This document shows, piece after piece, positions 31,805-43,659 of a stretch of DNA of 64,000 bases. Under the pieces are notes generated by a model. It was not told the DNA's origin and made no database searches. It was given only the letters and a program-made list of their open reading frames with translations. Made by a program: the position numbers and the translations under genes. Each line of letters starts with the position of its first letter. Positions within the stretch are counted from its first letter, which is position 1. The stretch comes from Spirometra erinaceieuropaei (Eukaryota > Platyhelminthes > Cestoda > Diphyllobothriidea > Diphyllobothriidae), in contig CACRXP010000020.1 of the NCBI GenBank assembly GCA_902702965.1, forward strand, positions 1,029,978 to 1,093,977, in the 5' to 3' direction.

Positions 31805-34640
31805 TTTATAGCTGCTCTTCCTTCTGTTCTGTATCTTCTTACAATTATTCACCGAGCTTTTTGATCTCTTCAGACGTCATTCCATTTGTCTACTGTTACG
31901 ACCAATTGCACGCAACGCCGAACATTCGCCTCGCGTAAAATCAACCATTTGCTCCCCCCCCCCCCCTTGACATTCGTAAACACCGAAAAGTGACTAAAGG
32001 TCGTCAATTTTGAAAACAGATCCATCTGCGAGCGCTACTCACAGGGTTGTCATTACAATGCTGACAGGCACCACAGCCTGAGTAAAACTCGACACCAACA
32101 TCAGGTCATATCCTCAGTGGCACATTAAGTGGCCTTCCAATTGTGAGACAGCAATCGTTTTACCCTCCTTATTAAATGACAATATAATAAACTACTGGGT
32201 GATAAAACCCTGCTCGCGCAAAAATTCATCAGGCTTTACTCTCTAACAAAAAAACCGGATTGGTTTACGCACATTTCCGGAATTTTAGCCAAAAACAGGT
32301 GGTCTTGCGATTGCGTGACGGAGCGTACCTTTGATCTGTGTGAGTGGAAAGCTCAGACAATCAGCCTCTCTCTTTTCCTCCGTTGGAGAGATTATCCCCT
32401 CTTGTACAGCCGAGGTGAGGACTGGTACTTACCGTCGCCAATTCCCTTATCCACACTCCTAACCCATCGACGTCGTTATCTGTCGCATTAGAGGTTTAAT
32501 CTCGACCATCGCCTGCAGGCTTATCTGGACTGGTCGAGTGTGTGCATACACAACCAACCTCGATAGCGTGCGTTCCCCCTCGCCCCCTCCCCCTCCCCCC
32601 CGCTATATCCCAGTGCTTCGCGCGCTATGCTGATAGCGGAAGTTAGTGAGAAATGAGCAGACAATTTAGGTTATTTGTTAGAAGCGGAAACGGCAATAAA
32701 TTGCCGTCAAGTCACCGCTACCGGCGGGGCTTTTTCGTCAACCACATAGAGGGTGTTGAAAGAAGCGCACAGGAGTAAACGAAGGGGAGAGGCTGTTAGC
32801 TGACTGGCGTCTAAGCCTACCTCGGGCTTGAGGGCACGACCTGGGCACAGATGCCTCGCGTGTGCAGAGTAAAGTTAACCCACACCCATCCCCACCCCAC
32901 CTCGCCCCTGGGTAGTGCCTCCGCTCCCACCTGTTCCGGGCGTCTGGAGACAGCGGTCCTACAAAGCTCTTCGCCGTAACTACCACAGGGTTGAGGAGGA
33001 GGAGGAGGAGGGGCGAGGATGGAAGACACTTGAGCAAGAAACGTGGCGAAAACGCAGTGCCCAGGGTAGGTGAAATCGATAAAGTACGCGACCAATGGAC
33101 CTCGGACGATGCGCAATACGCAGGAAAGCAGGGATCGAGGAAGCTTTGCGAAAAGCTATCCCCATGTCGATAAGCATACATTTGCGGCTGCAGACAAAAG
33201 GTTGTAAAGTAAATTGCTGGTCAAGACGTCCTTCTCTGTAGGCGCTTGAGAAAGCCTTCACAAGTTCTGCTAATTCGTCGCATATTTTTAGGCAACAATG
33301 GCGCACTTTGATTATGCAATTTGTTGTTTCAATTAAAATAAATCACCCAGTCGGACCAAGTAAGGAAGATTGGTTGAGAGAGATCTCAGTAAAGACGAAC
33401 CAACACCAACTCATAAGTCTAATACTTTCATGTAACGATTGCAGTGCGTGCTACGCTTGGCAAGCTTATCAGTCACTGTCTGCTTCAGGCGTTTCCAAGT
33501 TAGCAACGACAACAGCTAAAGTGGGAAACGTTCCCGACTTGTTAACCCGCCTCAGACAATGCCAGAGTGCGCTCAGCAATATCACATCTCAATGACTGAC
33601 CGAACCAGTGAGGTGGTTTCAGATGGGCTTCGGACTTCGATGCCTGGACATAGGTTGCTAGATGGGATGGAATACCATCGCTGGTAAGTCACATGGCTTT
33701 TTTGTCACGTACGTACTAAATTTCGGCTGCAGTCCGCCCCAATATCTATCGGAGCCCCGACGGCACTGCTTACGAGGCGTAACGTCACAGGCAATCCTTA
33801 TTGCTGAACTTTTCACCATCCCCTACCCTAGAACGCATTCCATAACCAATAGTTAGGCCAACGGGCCGGTTCGTCTTCCCAGCTGAAGCTCCATTTTCAA
33901 CATCCCCATCTAGTACTCTGTGTTGGCATACTGACGGACATGGACTATTTCATAGTCCCTGTAACTCCAGATACATGGGCTGGCTTTTCGTTTTGTGACC
34001 TTTTTCTGACTGGTAGCCTACCACGTCTTACGTAAATTGAAAATGACTTTATTTGTTAGACTAAGCGACACCGTTATTGAACAAGCCACGTCGATTTTCC
34101 GTAACAGTAATCTGTTCGCGTTCTGATACTAAAAGCGCGTTCATATTCGGAGACTCTGAAGATGGAATGCGTAGGAAAGCTGTACGCTGCTTTCAGGCTT
34201 AATTTTACATTTTTGCGGTGCAGGAGACATAATTTCCTCCAAGTCCTGGATTCGACGGTAGATGCCTCCGTCCGCCCCATTTGGTACATCAGTTTAAGAG
34301 TTTTAGGGTGTCTTAAACAGCGGCACAAAGTCTTGGTCGGTAAGTGACAACACTTGTCATGCGCTGCAGCTTGTGACATGTTTACAGGCATTTGGCTTGC
34401 CGGTTTGGAAATCAGCCACGTCTTGAAGCATTACCACTGTTTGGCCGCCGACTGCTTATTCGTAAGACCCGATGACTTTTGTGCTTTACATTCATTTTTT
34501 GCTACTCACGGACGTGCGAGTCTTCCGCATCCAGACTAAGGATAAGACCCCGCTTTTATGAGATCTCTGTAATCCCAATGCTGGAGGTCAAGGAAATGAG
34601 CCCGACTGCTAAACGATGACCACAATTGAGCTGAACAACG
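31805..34640. other. No gene recognised with confidence
   Basis: Includes C-rich patches (31955-31967, 32580-32603) and a GGA patch (32994-33012). The minus-strand frame 33306-32980 begins with a helix-like stretch (ICDELAELVKAFSSAYREG) that looks protein-like, but I find no paired splice signals and do not call it. Confidence 0.4.
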
Positions 34641-34641
34641 A

Positions 34642-35112
34642 ATGACAGTTCGACCGTCGTGGCCGAAAATGTTCACTCTGTGCTCCACAGCAAGATAGAG
34701 CAGGCACGATGACTTGCGTGTGAGTTAGTTTATAATAAGGGTAGGCTTACGCAGCATCTACCGCACTCGCTCCCCCTCCTCTTCCCCACCTGGCCCGGTG
34801 CCAAGACATAGGTCAAGAGGACCGGAGGCGGGGGAGGGCGCAGGTGGTTTACACTGCCGGACCCGCACGTAGGCGTGCCACCACACCCCTTGATCCACAA
34901 CAAACACTTGCCCAGGATTTTGGCCAACAACAACACCCCAACAGGGGTTAGAAAGAAGAGGATGACTGGGCAGCCACGCTCACCACTTGTATACCCAGCG
35001 GCAGCGCAAGCGCGTCTACCGGCAGGGAACCAGGTGTCAGGGAACTGCCAGTGCATACTAGGCTATGAGTACCATGGTTTGCCGATACTGGCATAGCACA
35101 CGCTTTCAGGCC
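34642..35112 (+). repeat. Dispersed repeat A, near full-length copy
   Basis: Begins TGACAGTTCGACCGTCGTGG, then CTCCACAGCAAGATAGAGCA, GGTGCCAAGACATAGGTCAA, GGACCGGAGGCGGGGGAGGG, GGCGTGCCACCACACCCC, and ends past AGGGAACCAGGTGTCAGGGA and CAGTGCATACTAGGCTATGA. Collinear with the reversed 15.3-15.9 kb copy throughout, which defines the family at about 470-510 bp. Confidence 0.8.
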
Positions 35113-35239
35113 TCTTTCGAAACTCCCAACACCGGCGCACTAACCCCTGACCCCATTCCACATCAACGACCACTAATCCAGCCGCCCTCATTCGCACTGA
35201 TCGGCCACCCTCCTCTCCTCGGGCCTACTCTGCCTCCAC

Positions 35240-35707
35240 TTAGTCATTGATAACTCGACCGCCAGTTGGGACCAGAAACATAAGCATGCGCTCGTACACG
35301 GTGCCGATGGTCCACAGACAGGTCATAAGCACTTCATCGAGGCGACGTTCATTAGTGCCTCGCCACATGTCATCCTCTGTCGCTGCAGATCGGGTATTTA
35401 TTCGGGCAGGAACAGACGCACGCCAATCCATGGGTTTTCCGAAGCAAGTAAGCTCTGTATGGGTGGCAAAGATCACGAACAGGCAACCAACTATCAGGCA
35501 GAAGTCGGCCAAGTCATAATAGCGGCAAGGAGGTACGATAGAGGATGCGGGTGGATTGATACAGTACTGTTTCGGGCTTATTCTGCTTTCATTCAACCAA
35601 TCATAACCCTGACCAGCAGCCGGGAGCAGTAGCACGAAAATGCGCACGCAGGGAACGAAGATGGCCAAACACTGATATTTACTACCTGCGAATTCCAGTG
35701 GAACTTG
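35240..35707 (-). CDS. Unrecognised membrane-protein-like frame (possible last exon)
   Basis: The minus-strand frame is open from a stop near 35711 to the TAA at 35240. It reads like a protein: GQVPLEFAGSKYQCLAI, a hydrophobic segment VRIFVLLLPAAG, a Cys/Pro-rich loop with QYCINPPASSIVPPCRYYD, a second hydrophobic segment LADFCLIVGCLFVIFA, then a polar stretch with TRSAATEDDMWRGTNERRLD and a third hydrophobic segment near the end. Codons are regular, with many C/G third positions. No ATG is near the left end, so it could be an exon; an acceptor such as AATATCAG (about 35673) is possible. I do not recognise the family. A resemblance to innexin transmembrane 1 is too weak to use. Confidence 0.3.
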   Translation of the reverse strand, partial: QVPLEFAGSKYQCLAIFVPCVRIFVLLLPAAGQGYDWLNESRISPKQYCINPPASSIVPPCRYYDLADFCLIVGCLFVIFATHTELTCFGKPMDWRASVPARINTRSAATEDDMWRGTNERRLDEVLMTCLWTIGTVYERMLMFLVPTGGRVIND

Positions 35708-36619
35708 ACCTCATAACTCCAACGAAAGGGATTACAGGAAGCTAAGTGAAGCTACACCGCTGCTCCCCCCCCCCCTCCCCCACCATCATCTCGCATCGTT
35801 GACCTTGTAATTAGCATGCGGTAGAAAAACAGGTAATCCGGAACTCGCATGACCCATAAGTCGTAAATTAAAAACACACCGATCACCCACAACGAGAGGT
35901 TACTTTTAGGGATTAAGGCGCAGCCACCACGCGTCGGGTAGGCGCGTGGCGACCGCCTTTTACAACAACAAAGTCGGCCTTCTCGTGCCGGCTCTCTGAA
36001 GTGCCCTGATGTCCCAAAACATCTGACTTGTCGGCAACTAAAGCGTGGGCGGGGTACATGAAGAAATGAACATTCCGACAATTTATTCTTTCTTGCCTAA
36101 AGAATCCATGTTCTTAATGGCATCCAGAATTCTGGGTATTTATGGAGTAATTGTCAAAGTGAACTCGGTCTTTCTTTCCGTGTTAAAGTGGTGGTGCTTA
36201 GAGGAAGGGGAGTGAAAAAACGCGTTTGTTAAAAGGCCCCGCAAGGTTCAAAAGCACGAATTGAACGTGATTCAGTTCTGATTACGAATCCGTGAGAGGG
36301 GTGATTGGACAAGCTGAAATGTCCAGACGTCTTGTAATCAAAACCGCCTAAATACTAGCAAAGTTCGAGCAAGCTGGGGGTTGGACTGACTTATAAGTAC
36401 TCCCCCCTCCCCACCCGCAAAAGGCCCTTTCTGCGCTGAGCCAAAGGCGACTAACACTGGTTCGTGGATGGCGTTGGTCGAGCTGTCGTGCGTCTTGTGA
36501 GCGGGCTTTAGAGGGGGCCAGTTGTGGGTCCACATGGAGGTCTTCGTAGGTCGCTCACTTGCTTGCAATTGTTGACTACGCCCAGCGTCCAGCAACTGGC
36601 ACCCAACTCTCACATCTGG

Positions 36620-36766
36620 CTCCTCGAAGCTAGGCTCTGTCTAGCGACCACACCCCCCGTGACCGCCTCGACCGGCGGGCTAAACCAGGTGAGGGTATTT
36701 GCGCCTGTTTCACCTTACTGTGGAGCTCAGGGTGGACACCGTCGAGCGCGACGGTTGATCTGTCGC
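36620..36766 (-). repeat. Dispersed repeat A, end fragment
   Basis: CTGTTTCACCTTACTGTGGA, CAGGGTGGACACCGTCGAGC and the terminal GACGGTTGATCTGTCGC correspond to the first 100 or so bases of repeat A, reversed. Confidence 0.55.
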
Positions 36767-36774
36767 ATGTGCAA

Positions 36775-36885
36775 GTAGCTTGGCCCCTACAAGGGGCCAC
36801 GCGTGAGTTGTGCTGAACCAACGCGGAGGGGAGATCAAGGCCTGGCACTTGTTATTAGGCTGCGCACCCATAACAAATGTCATAC
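36775..36885 (+). repeat. Dispersed repeat D, copy 2
   Basis: GGGGCCACGCGTGAGTTGTG and GCGCACCCATAACAAATGTC match the copy at 9885-10000; TGGCACTTGTTATTAGG differs more. Confidence 0.6.
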
Positions 36886-36889
36886 AAGG

Positions 36890-37085
36890 GAAGGAGCTGT
36901 CGTGGTACACTTAGGCGCCAGCGACTTGCGCCCAGTCTTGCTTCCGGCCTTTTTAACTTTGTCTTGAACCAGGTGGGTGATGTAGGAGAGGATGCTGTAT
37001 ATACAGCGCAAGTCACCGCCCCTGCACCCGTCATGCCGCGGAACACACGGCGAACATCGTCGGAAACGATGATTGAACTGTCGCG
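36890..37085 (-). repeat. Dispersed repeat A, short copy
   Basis: CACTTAGGCGCCAGCGACTT, TTTAACTTTGTCTTGAACCA and the end AACGATGATTGAACTGTCGC are diverged repeat A blocks. The middle of the family is deleted. Confidence 0.5.
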
Positions 37086-37089
37086 TGCG

Positions 37090-39310
37090 TGTGCAACACG
37101 TGAAAGGAGCCTTGCACAACGCCAGCAATTGCTTTCAACCTCACCGCTTGATCACTGGTGAGTAAGGGCAAGCGAAACAGCCCTCCTCGCGCGCTTAGGT
37201 ATACATATATCATCTTTTTTTAAAAAAACTAGAACATCATGGGAGAACAGTAAAAGGCAGGCAGGTAGAAGGCAGGAATCAACAAAATGACACATCAACG
37301 GCGAAGCAGCAGAAGATCACAATTTGAAGCCCAACGTAATACATTATTTTCCTATGCCTACTTAAAGATGACTAAGCGTGAAGAGACCAGGAAAGATTAG
37401 ATGACGCCAAGATATCGAAAGACAAGGCTTAATTTGTAAAAAGTCCAGGGGATACAACATAGGGGAAATGACGCGGTTTAGACGCTTTGGTCGACCATTT
37501 CAGGGATGAAGGATACAATACGGCAGGCCGACGAAACGGATATCTGAGTGCATGAAGCACCATGGACGAAAACAATGGCGCCCTGGGTGTGCCGCTTTTT
37601 TCAGGAAACGCAGGGCTGGCCAGCCTGTATGAGTAAGCTGTAGGCGGCACCGTCAAAATCTTCTGAAAGCTGGCCTTCAACACGCCCTGGTGCATTGACG
37701 GCAGCGAGTAGACAAGCTAGCTAACTCTCCCTGTGGGTGAAATCCCCTAACACAAGCCACTGAATCAGGCCTCCTTTGTGAGACACGCAGGTCTGAGAAT
37801 GTCTTCATCAGGAGTCCTCGAGGCAGTGCTATCGAGACTTGCGCCCGGCTAGCTTTCATGTTTCATCTTTTCTCCGGAAGATGTGTCAGTGATAGACGGG
37901 GACTTAGTCGGTAAATAAAAGCTCGCCTCTTACTGCTTGGTGATGTACTGTAATGCCCCACGATCTCGATAGGGTTGTTTGAATGGAGAAACACTTTTTG
38001 GCGCGCAGAACTAGGATGGTGATGGCGTAACTGCGTGCTGGTGAAGATGGTCGGTGTCCCTTCCCTTCACTTCCGCCAACTCCCCTTCCCACAACTTACC
38101 GCGACGCTCGCATCGCTCTCTCTCTGTCTCTACGTCGGCACCTCGCTCGGCCCTCCCCTACAGTTGCCCACAGCGCTGCGTTCCCCGCCGGTTAATTAGC
38201 TGGCATACCGGTATCGCCTCCCCAGCCCGACAGGTGACTCCACTGTTGTAACTCATTCTGCATGTATGATTAACTATTATTATACGCATTTCCAATCCCC
38301 GTCTCTGTCCATTATACCTTATCGCCTTCTTGACGTTCCTTCTTCCCTTACGTGCGGATGAGTATCACGACTTACTAACAACCCTATTCAGATCGACGCT
38401 AGTCAGGACCTCTTCCCAATGCTTCGCCCATTTGGTGTGTGCTACCCTTGACGTCCTAGGCCGCTATAGTACGTCACGCACCGGGGGCAGCGGAATGCCA
38501 ATGTCGGCGAACCTCAATGGGTCGTAGTTTAGTCTGCGGATGTTTAGCATCTCCCCACGGGTCAGACGTTAGAAAACCTAATTATGGGCTGTAGTTTTAG
38601 CTGTCTAAAGAGACATCCATAGGGTTCCAACGTCAGTTCAATCATTTCAGTGCTGGTTGATAATATCGAGAAATACTACTAGAAACGCTGTCGGTCTTGA
38701 TTCAGGTTGCACACTGGGACAGCGTCTCAGTTTACAGAGCCAAAAGTGAGCTAAGCCGTCGTAACCTCACGATCCCAAGGCGCCGGACAAGGGGCTTTCG
38801 AGGCGGCGTTATGGGCCGAGTTTTCGGGTTTGCAGGAATAAAGACGTAAGTTGCCTCAAGGGCGTTGACACTACAAGCATGAATAATCCAACCCGCCTCA
38901 AGCATCCGAGATGACAGAATCCCCGGGTTCTTTGGATGCAATCAAACTGCCTGGGTGCAAAAGCATGCATAGTGGATATCGGCAGTAATGTTAAACTGAC
39001 TCGACAGACGGTTTCCGTCGGCTAACATCGGCTTTGTTTCGCTGCTTTCGGGCGTATACCAAGGTCAAGAAAGTCAATAATGTGGTCCTTTCAACGACCG
39101 CATGACTCCACCAAGTACGTTCTGTCGCCGACAAAAATGAGCTCGTCAGAAGACGCTCTTATAGCCTTGGTAATCAGTGAATGCGAGAAGGTAGATATAT
39201 ACGGCAGAGAGGGTAACAAGGTGTCGTGTGAGTTGCACGGATGCTTGCCGCTCATTGACTATCTGATGCGTAGAAACAGATCATTAACTGACGACCGCCA
39301 TACCCAGCCT
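37090..39310. other. No gene recognised
   Basis: Several short frames on both strands, none with a recognisable domain. Confidence 0.4.
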
Positions 39311-39312
39311 AC

Positions 39313-39553
39313 CTGGGGTTTCGCATAGACAGCTCTAGTAGAGGAAGATGTAAGGGATGATACAGGAGAACTTGACCTCTCGCACGCCAGTGCGGGCATC
39401 CACAGCGCATTAAGACCACGTACTGGCAACTTCCGCGCCCTAGGGTCGCTGTTCTTTTCCAATTTCAAGCATTCAATACCAGAGGTGGTCAGCTTCTCAG
39501 AGCATTCGGATTGCCTACCAAATGTCCATGGCAGAGGACTAGTGCTGCCCATT
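39313..39553 (-). CDS. Candidate host exon, unknown protein
   Basis: On the minus strand a pyrimidine-rich stretch ending CCGATAG could be an acceptor (weak AG context) and CCCCAG followed by GTAGGC a donor. Between them an 80-codon frame is open, with sequence such as SEKLTTSGIECLKLEKNSDP and a Ser-rich end SSSPVSSLTSSSTRAVYAKP. No domain recognised. It may be coding or chance; listed because both splice signals bracket the frame. Confidence 0.22.
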
Positions 39554-39714
39554 CTATCGGTTGCGCGGGAGCATGGAGAACAAAATCTTCGTCAAAAGAA
39601 ACTCGAGGTGGCTGGGAGATGTTTGATGCAGAAAGCTAGACGGGAGCTGCTTGGCTCGCTAGTTAAAAGAAAGCCCCCATCCAATGCTCCGGCTTATTTT
39701 GCAGGGAGTTGAAA

Positions 39715-40975
39715 TCAAATCTGACAAGTAATGTCTTTTGTGGTTAACAATGAGTAGCTATGTCGTGCAGCCTACTTGTCCAAACTTGGTAAGGCCAACC
39801 ACTTGACGGTCCATGGTTCAGGGCTGCTTATTTGTGGAGGTCATCATGCCCTGACACCAGATTTACGAAGTCAATGAAGTGAGACAAAATTCTCTGTAAG
39901 CGGCAGATTTGCTTCGTGAATTCAGGTGACAGTATGTTTGGCACACCAGTACCTGGGTTTTTTTTATCATCTAGATCTCCGAATTCTATCGCGCTGTTTT
40001 GCTCGTCTTAGCAACAGAAGAATAAGAAACAAAAAACACTAAGGTACCCCCACCACTAGACATCACGAATCTAGCCCGCGGCGACCTGTACGAGGGCCAA
40101 GTTAGGGATTCCACTTCCAATTTCCTACACAGGGTTCAGAAAGCCGTGAAGGTGAGTTAAACATAGCCACCTCACTATGCGTTCTACCGATTTTTCTGCT
40201 TATCAAGAAATTCGGCCCCCAAGCGTATGTCTTGCTGAAATCCCTCCATCTTGCACCGGCGCGCAAAAGTCAGATGGCCAGACACGGTCTGCCATGCCTC
40301 ATTCCCTATTGCTGTGGTAAGCCGCGACTGTGTCATCCCACTCTGCAAAAAGCCCAGACCCAACGAGACGAGACGAGGTTTTGCAGTGCATTCCTGTGGA
40401 AGGGGGCACTGCATTAAGAATGCAAACGTGCCGAAAGGGGCTTAACCTGTTCGCCCACCCTCTTCCACATTTCTGCTCACCGTCGGCTAGGGCCTGGGCC
40501 AAAGCGTCTCCAGACGCAAGAGTGGCGATGCAAAGTCGGGTCCAGATTGGCCTAGAACCCAGCCAATTGCAGCACGGCATTGTGTGTCGAGCGCGTGACG
40601 CCCTGCCTGATGCCACACCGCACCTCGCGGCCTGCATGTCCAATTAAAATCTTATAGCTACGTAAGGAGGACTGAAAACGGTTGCCGCGGCAACTACCAA
40701 TCTTGGTCTTCTTTAACTCTCAAGGACAGTTAAGGGGCGTCTTATGAATTTAACGGGGAGGGGGGGGATAACAGAGCAGTATGTTCGCGGCGAGACAGGC
40801 ATGCATTTTGCTAAATTACTCCAATTTGCACGTCGAGGGAATTTCGGATTCACTCTCATAAGAAGATGGAATAGGCGTGGCAACGTTCACATCCCACCCC
40901 AGGCTGCTAGTTTTCCAACTGCTCAAACGGCTTCAATGTCTGCAAGAATAGTCTATCGGAATTATTTTAGAGAAA
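39715..40975. other. No gene recognised; GC-rich block at 40.23-40.66 kb
   Basis: The GC-rich block has overlapping frames of about 105-114 codons on both strands, which suggests composition and not coding. I see no family. Confidence 0.35.
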
Positions 40976-40979
40976 GTAT

Positions 40980-41185
40980 TGTGAAGTCATTGACATTTTT
41001 CAGAGCCAGTACTCAAGCCGTGAGAGGCGACTCGCTGTCCCAGTTTGCTACCCTCACCTTGGAGAAAGACCACAAACGCAGCCTCGCCGGCACGCGAATA
41101 ATAGCGCGGAGCAGTAGTAAAAAGGGGGCGGGAGTTGTCGAAGGCCCGGATCTCTGACGGCAACTCTATAAATAAACACATTGAT
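40980..41185 (+). pseudogene. Penelope-like element tail fragment
   Basis: VRGDSLSQFATLTLEKDHKR and TRIIARSSSKKG are followed, in a shifted frame, by a decayed version of the EAW-SD-NSIN-HID signature (GATCTCTGACGGCAACTCTA then AAATAAACACATTGATAT). It corresponds to the last 70 residues of a PLE protein. Upstream GIY-YIG motifs are not readable, and no hammerhead-like motif is seen downstream. Confidence 0.5.
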
Positions 41186-41189
41186 ATAC

Positions 41190-42910
41190 CCCCCCCCCGC
41201 CGCCGTTATCACGTGTTATGCTCATGTGGCCAGATGGAGCGATGAGAACACGGCCGACAGGTAGCGTGACTCCAGCCCCACTCAAAGACATAGCTTCCCC
41301 CCTCCTCTCTCCATGCCGGTGTTGCCAGACTAAAAAAAACTGTTCATGCTTTATTATCCTTTTATATGTCCCGAAGATAGGCTTCCGTACCAGTCCAAAA
41401 GCTCGGCCTATTATAACTGCTGTTCCGGTGACCGCGTGTTCTTTTTTCTGGTGAATAGTATTCCACAGCAACTTAAAGAAGCACGTGAGTCTCTGATTTC
41501 CATCTAAAGCAGAAGAGAAGCTCGGTTCTGCAACGGACTTGTTGGACATTGGACACATAAACGCCTTTTGTGGGGCAGAGCTGGGTACAAAGTAGACCGA
41601 ATGTACCGTATTCAACCCTGAACACCACTCATGCATGAATCTAACATTGTTTGCCTTGCATAATGAGAAGGGGTATTCTCCTCAAATGGGCATGTTAGTG
41701 TCGGTCGAAAGCATGTGTTGGGCAGAACAAAACTGGGTTTTCTAGAACTATACAGTGATTGAAATCCAGCTGACCCAGGCGTTGGCACCTGGCCGAACTG
41801 GAGAAGTTTCCTGTATAAGGCACACAATGACCTAATAGTGATTTCCAATTGGTCGTTATTTTTATGGAGGCGAGATCTTTGTTGAACCCCTAGGGTCAGT
41901 CATTTCCCTCAGAAAAGAACTGAAGAAAACGCGTTACTCCTCTCCTGTCGTAGGGCATAATTACAAATCACTCCTATTCAGAACTGATATTGTAGCCTCA
42001 ACAACTCCCTCTTAATGTGGTATGTATGGCAGTCTCATTTATGCAAGATCCAAGAACTACGTTGGCCCTGAGTTAGAGACCACGCCGCGCATACGGGTCG
42101 TTTAGTCTTGTCAGGCGATGCACCCACACCAACCTACAACCGTCTTGACGTTTTTTTGTCATTTGAAGAAGGTAGATAGTGCTAGAGGACAGTGAGAAAT
42201 AGATACAGCGAAAATTTGACCTACCATAGAAAATAACACACAAGTCCCACCTCATGGAGCCCTGGTGGAGTTCGTAGCCTGGCACGGTCCAACTGTCGAC
42301 GTTGACAGAGAGCATTTCGGTGGTTATGGACTTTATAATTAATGCGCATTCTATATATGAGCTGAAGTCCCTATTTCAGTCGAATTAGGCACGTTGAGAT
42401 TTACATCTGCTGCCTTACGATACGAAATGTACCGAAGGCGAAAATGCCCCCTGAAGCCCGTTTTATGGCGGACAATTGTACGCCCTACTGGGATATATGA
42501 TACGAAAGTAGAAAAAAATAACTGACTTCGCCAGTGACCGACCGACTGCACAATTTCTTTATTCATATGAAAGGAGCACCATACAAGTTAGCGGAAACCC
42601 AACCGTTTGAGGAAGCAATCTAGCGGCACAATTTGAATAGATCTTTTTTGAAAATTAACTCTCCTCCAGCACAAATTCAGCTTTTTCAAACAGTGGTATC
42701 GAAAATCGCTTCCTTGGAGGCTGAAGTACAAATAAAGACTAGGGAATTATGTGGAAGGGCAGGGGACGCATTTTGCCCGCTCGTCATTAAAGAAAGAAGA
42801 TAGATAGGTAAAAACGCAAAAGCCCCAGGCATTTGAGATGACAACTTCCTTTAGAGTGAGGAAGTGAACTACACTTATGATGATTTTTGATCAAAAGTCA
42901 AAAATTAACT
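41190..42910. other. No gene recognised
   Basis: Short frames only; a C run at 41190-41199 sits at the end of the PLE fragment. Confidence 0.4.
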
Positions 42911-42913
42911 CAC

Positions 42914-43099
42914 TTTGTGGCCAGGTAGGTAAAAGGAGTCGCCTCTGTCATAGGCCTCTTCCGTTTCGACACTCTTGGAGCCGGGCGTGGAGGAGTCGAG
43001 CCACTGCTCAAAGGTGACCTGGAATTCCTCTGGTGCGGGTGCAGGCTGGTTGGAAGGGCAGGTGATGGTAGCTCGGGCGTGTAGAAGCCAGAAATAGAC
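42914..43099 (-). CDS. Candidate host exon, 62 codons, unknown protein
   Basis: On the minus strand the segment follows a pyrimidine-containing acceptor CATACCTGTAG and ends at AAA followed by the strong donor GTGAGT. It is exactly 62 codons, open throughout, and the same frame is closed by TAG immediately upstream and TAA just after the donor, so the open stretch coincides with the splice sites. It starts VYFWLLHARATITCPSNQP, continues with EEFQVTFEQWLDSSTPG and ends EEAYDRGDSFYLPGHK. Codon use favours C or G at third positions. I do not recognise a domain. It would be a phase 0 internal exon. Confidence 0.45.
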
Positions 43100-43580
43100 C
43101 TACAGGTATGTTGGCAGAAATAACGTGGCATCAGCCTCCAGTACAAGAGTGAAGACAGTAAATGACAGTTATGCCTATTATAAACAAAACGTCCCCGACA
43201 TAATGTAGAGAAGGATTAACTTGCATAAAAATAAAAGCAAGCTGAGAAATTCTGCTGTTTTGGTGTGGAAGAAGCGGCGAGCTTCGGTCGATTCTTTGCT
43301 CAGCTTCCTAATACGGCTCAAAATGTAGGTGTCTGTAGCAGGATGTGTGGAAAGACGTTAGTATTCCGTGCTTTTATGGCTCGAGATGAGACTGAGGTAC
43401 TTATACGACTCGAAAAGGTTTGCTCCTACAGTTAGTTAAAATACTGATTCATTGAAGCTGAAAGCGTACGGGTTGGAAGGGAAGCAAAAAGGCGAAGTGC
43501 GCTCCGTCAAAAGGACTAATGCTTCCTCGTAGGTACTGAGTATTTTTCTTGCGAACACAAAAATTGGACACGATTAACAA
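43100..43580. other. No gene recognised
   Basis: Sequence upstream (in minus direction) of the candidate exon; would be intronic if that exon is real. Confidence 0.3.
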
Positions 43581-43582
43581 TT

Positions 43583-43653
43583 AACCGGGATCAAACAGCC
43601 GACCTTCTGATTTCGTGCCAGATACCCGAGCTTGGAAGTCCCGCAGCCACGCC
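43583..43653 (-). repeat. tRNA-like SINE head
   Basis: On the minus strand a 71-base tRNA-sized stretch starts GGCGTGGCTGCGGGACTTCC and ends with a B-box-like CTGTTTGATCCCGG. The T stem pairs poorly and acceptor arms do not pair, so it is a tRNA-derived repeat rather than a gene. Confidence 0.3.
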
Positions 43654-43659
43654 AACAGG

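Noticed and set aside
32738..33306. Minus-strand frames with a helix-like start
   Set aside because: Protein-like for about 40 residues but no convincing acceptor or donor and no known domain.
40184..40647. Overlapping 105-114 codon frames
   Set aside because: Both strands are open over the same GC-rich block; no domain, no splice context.
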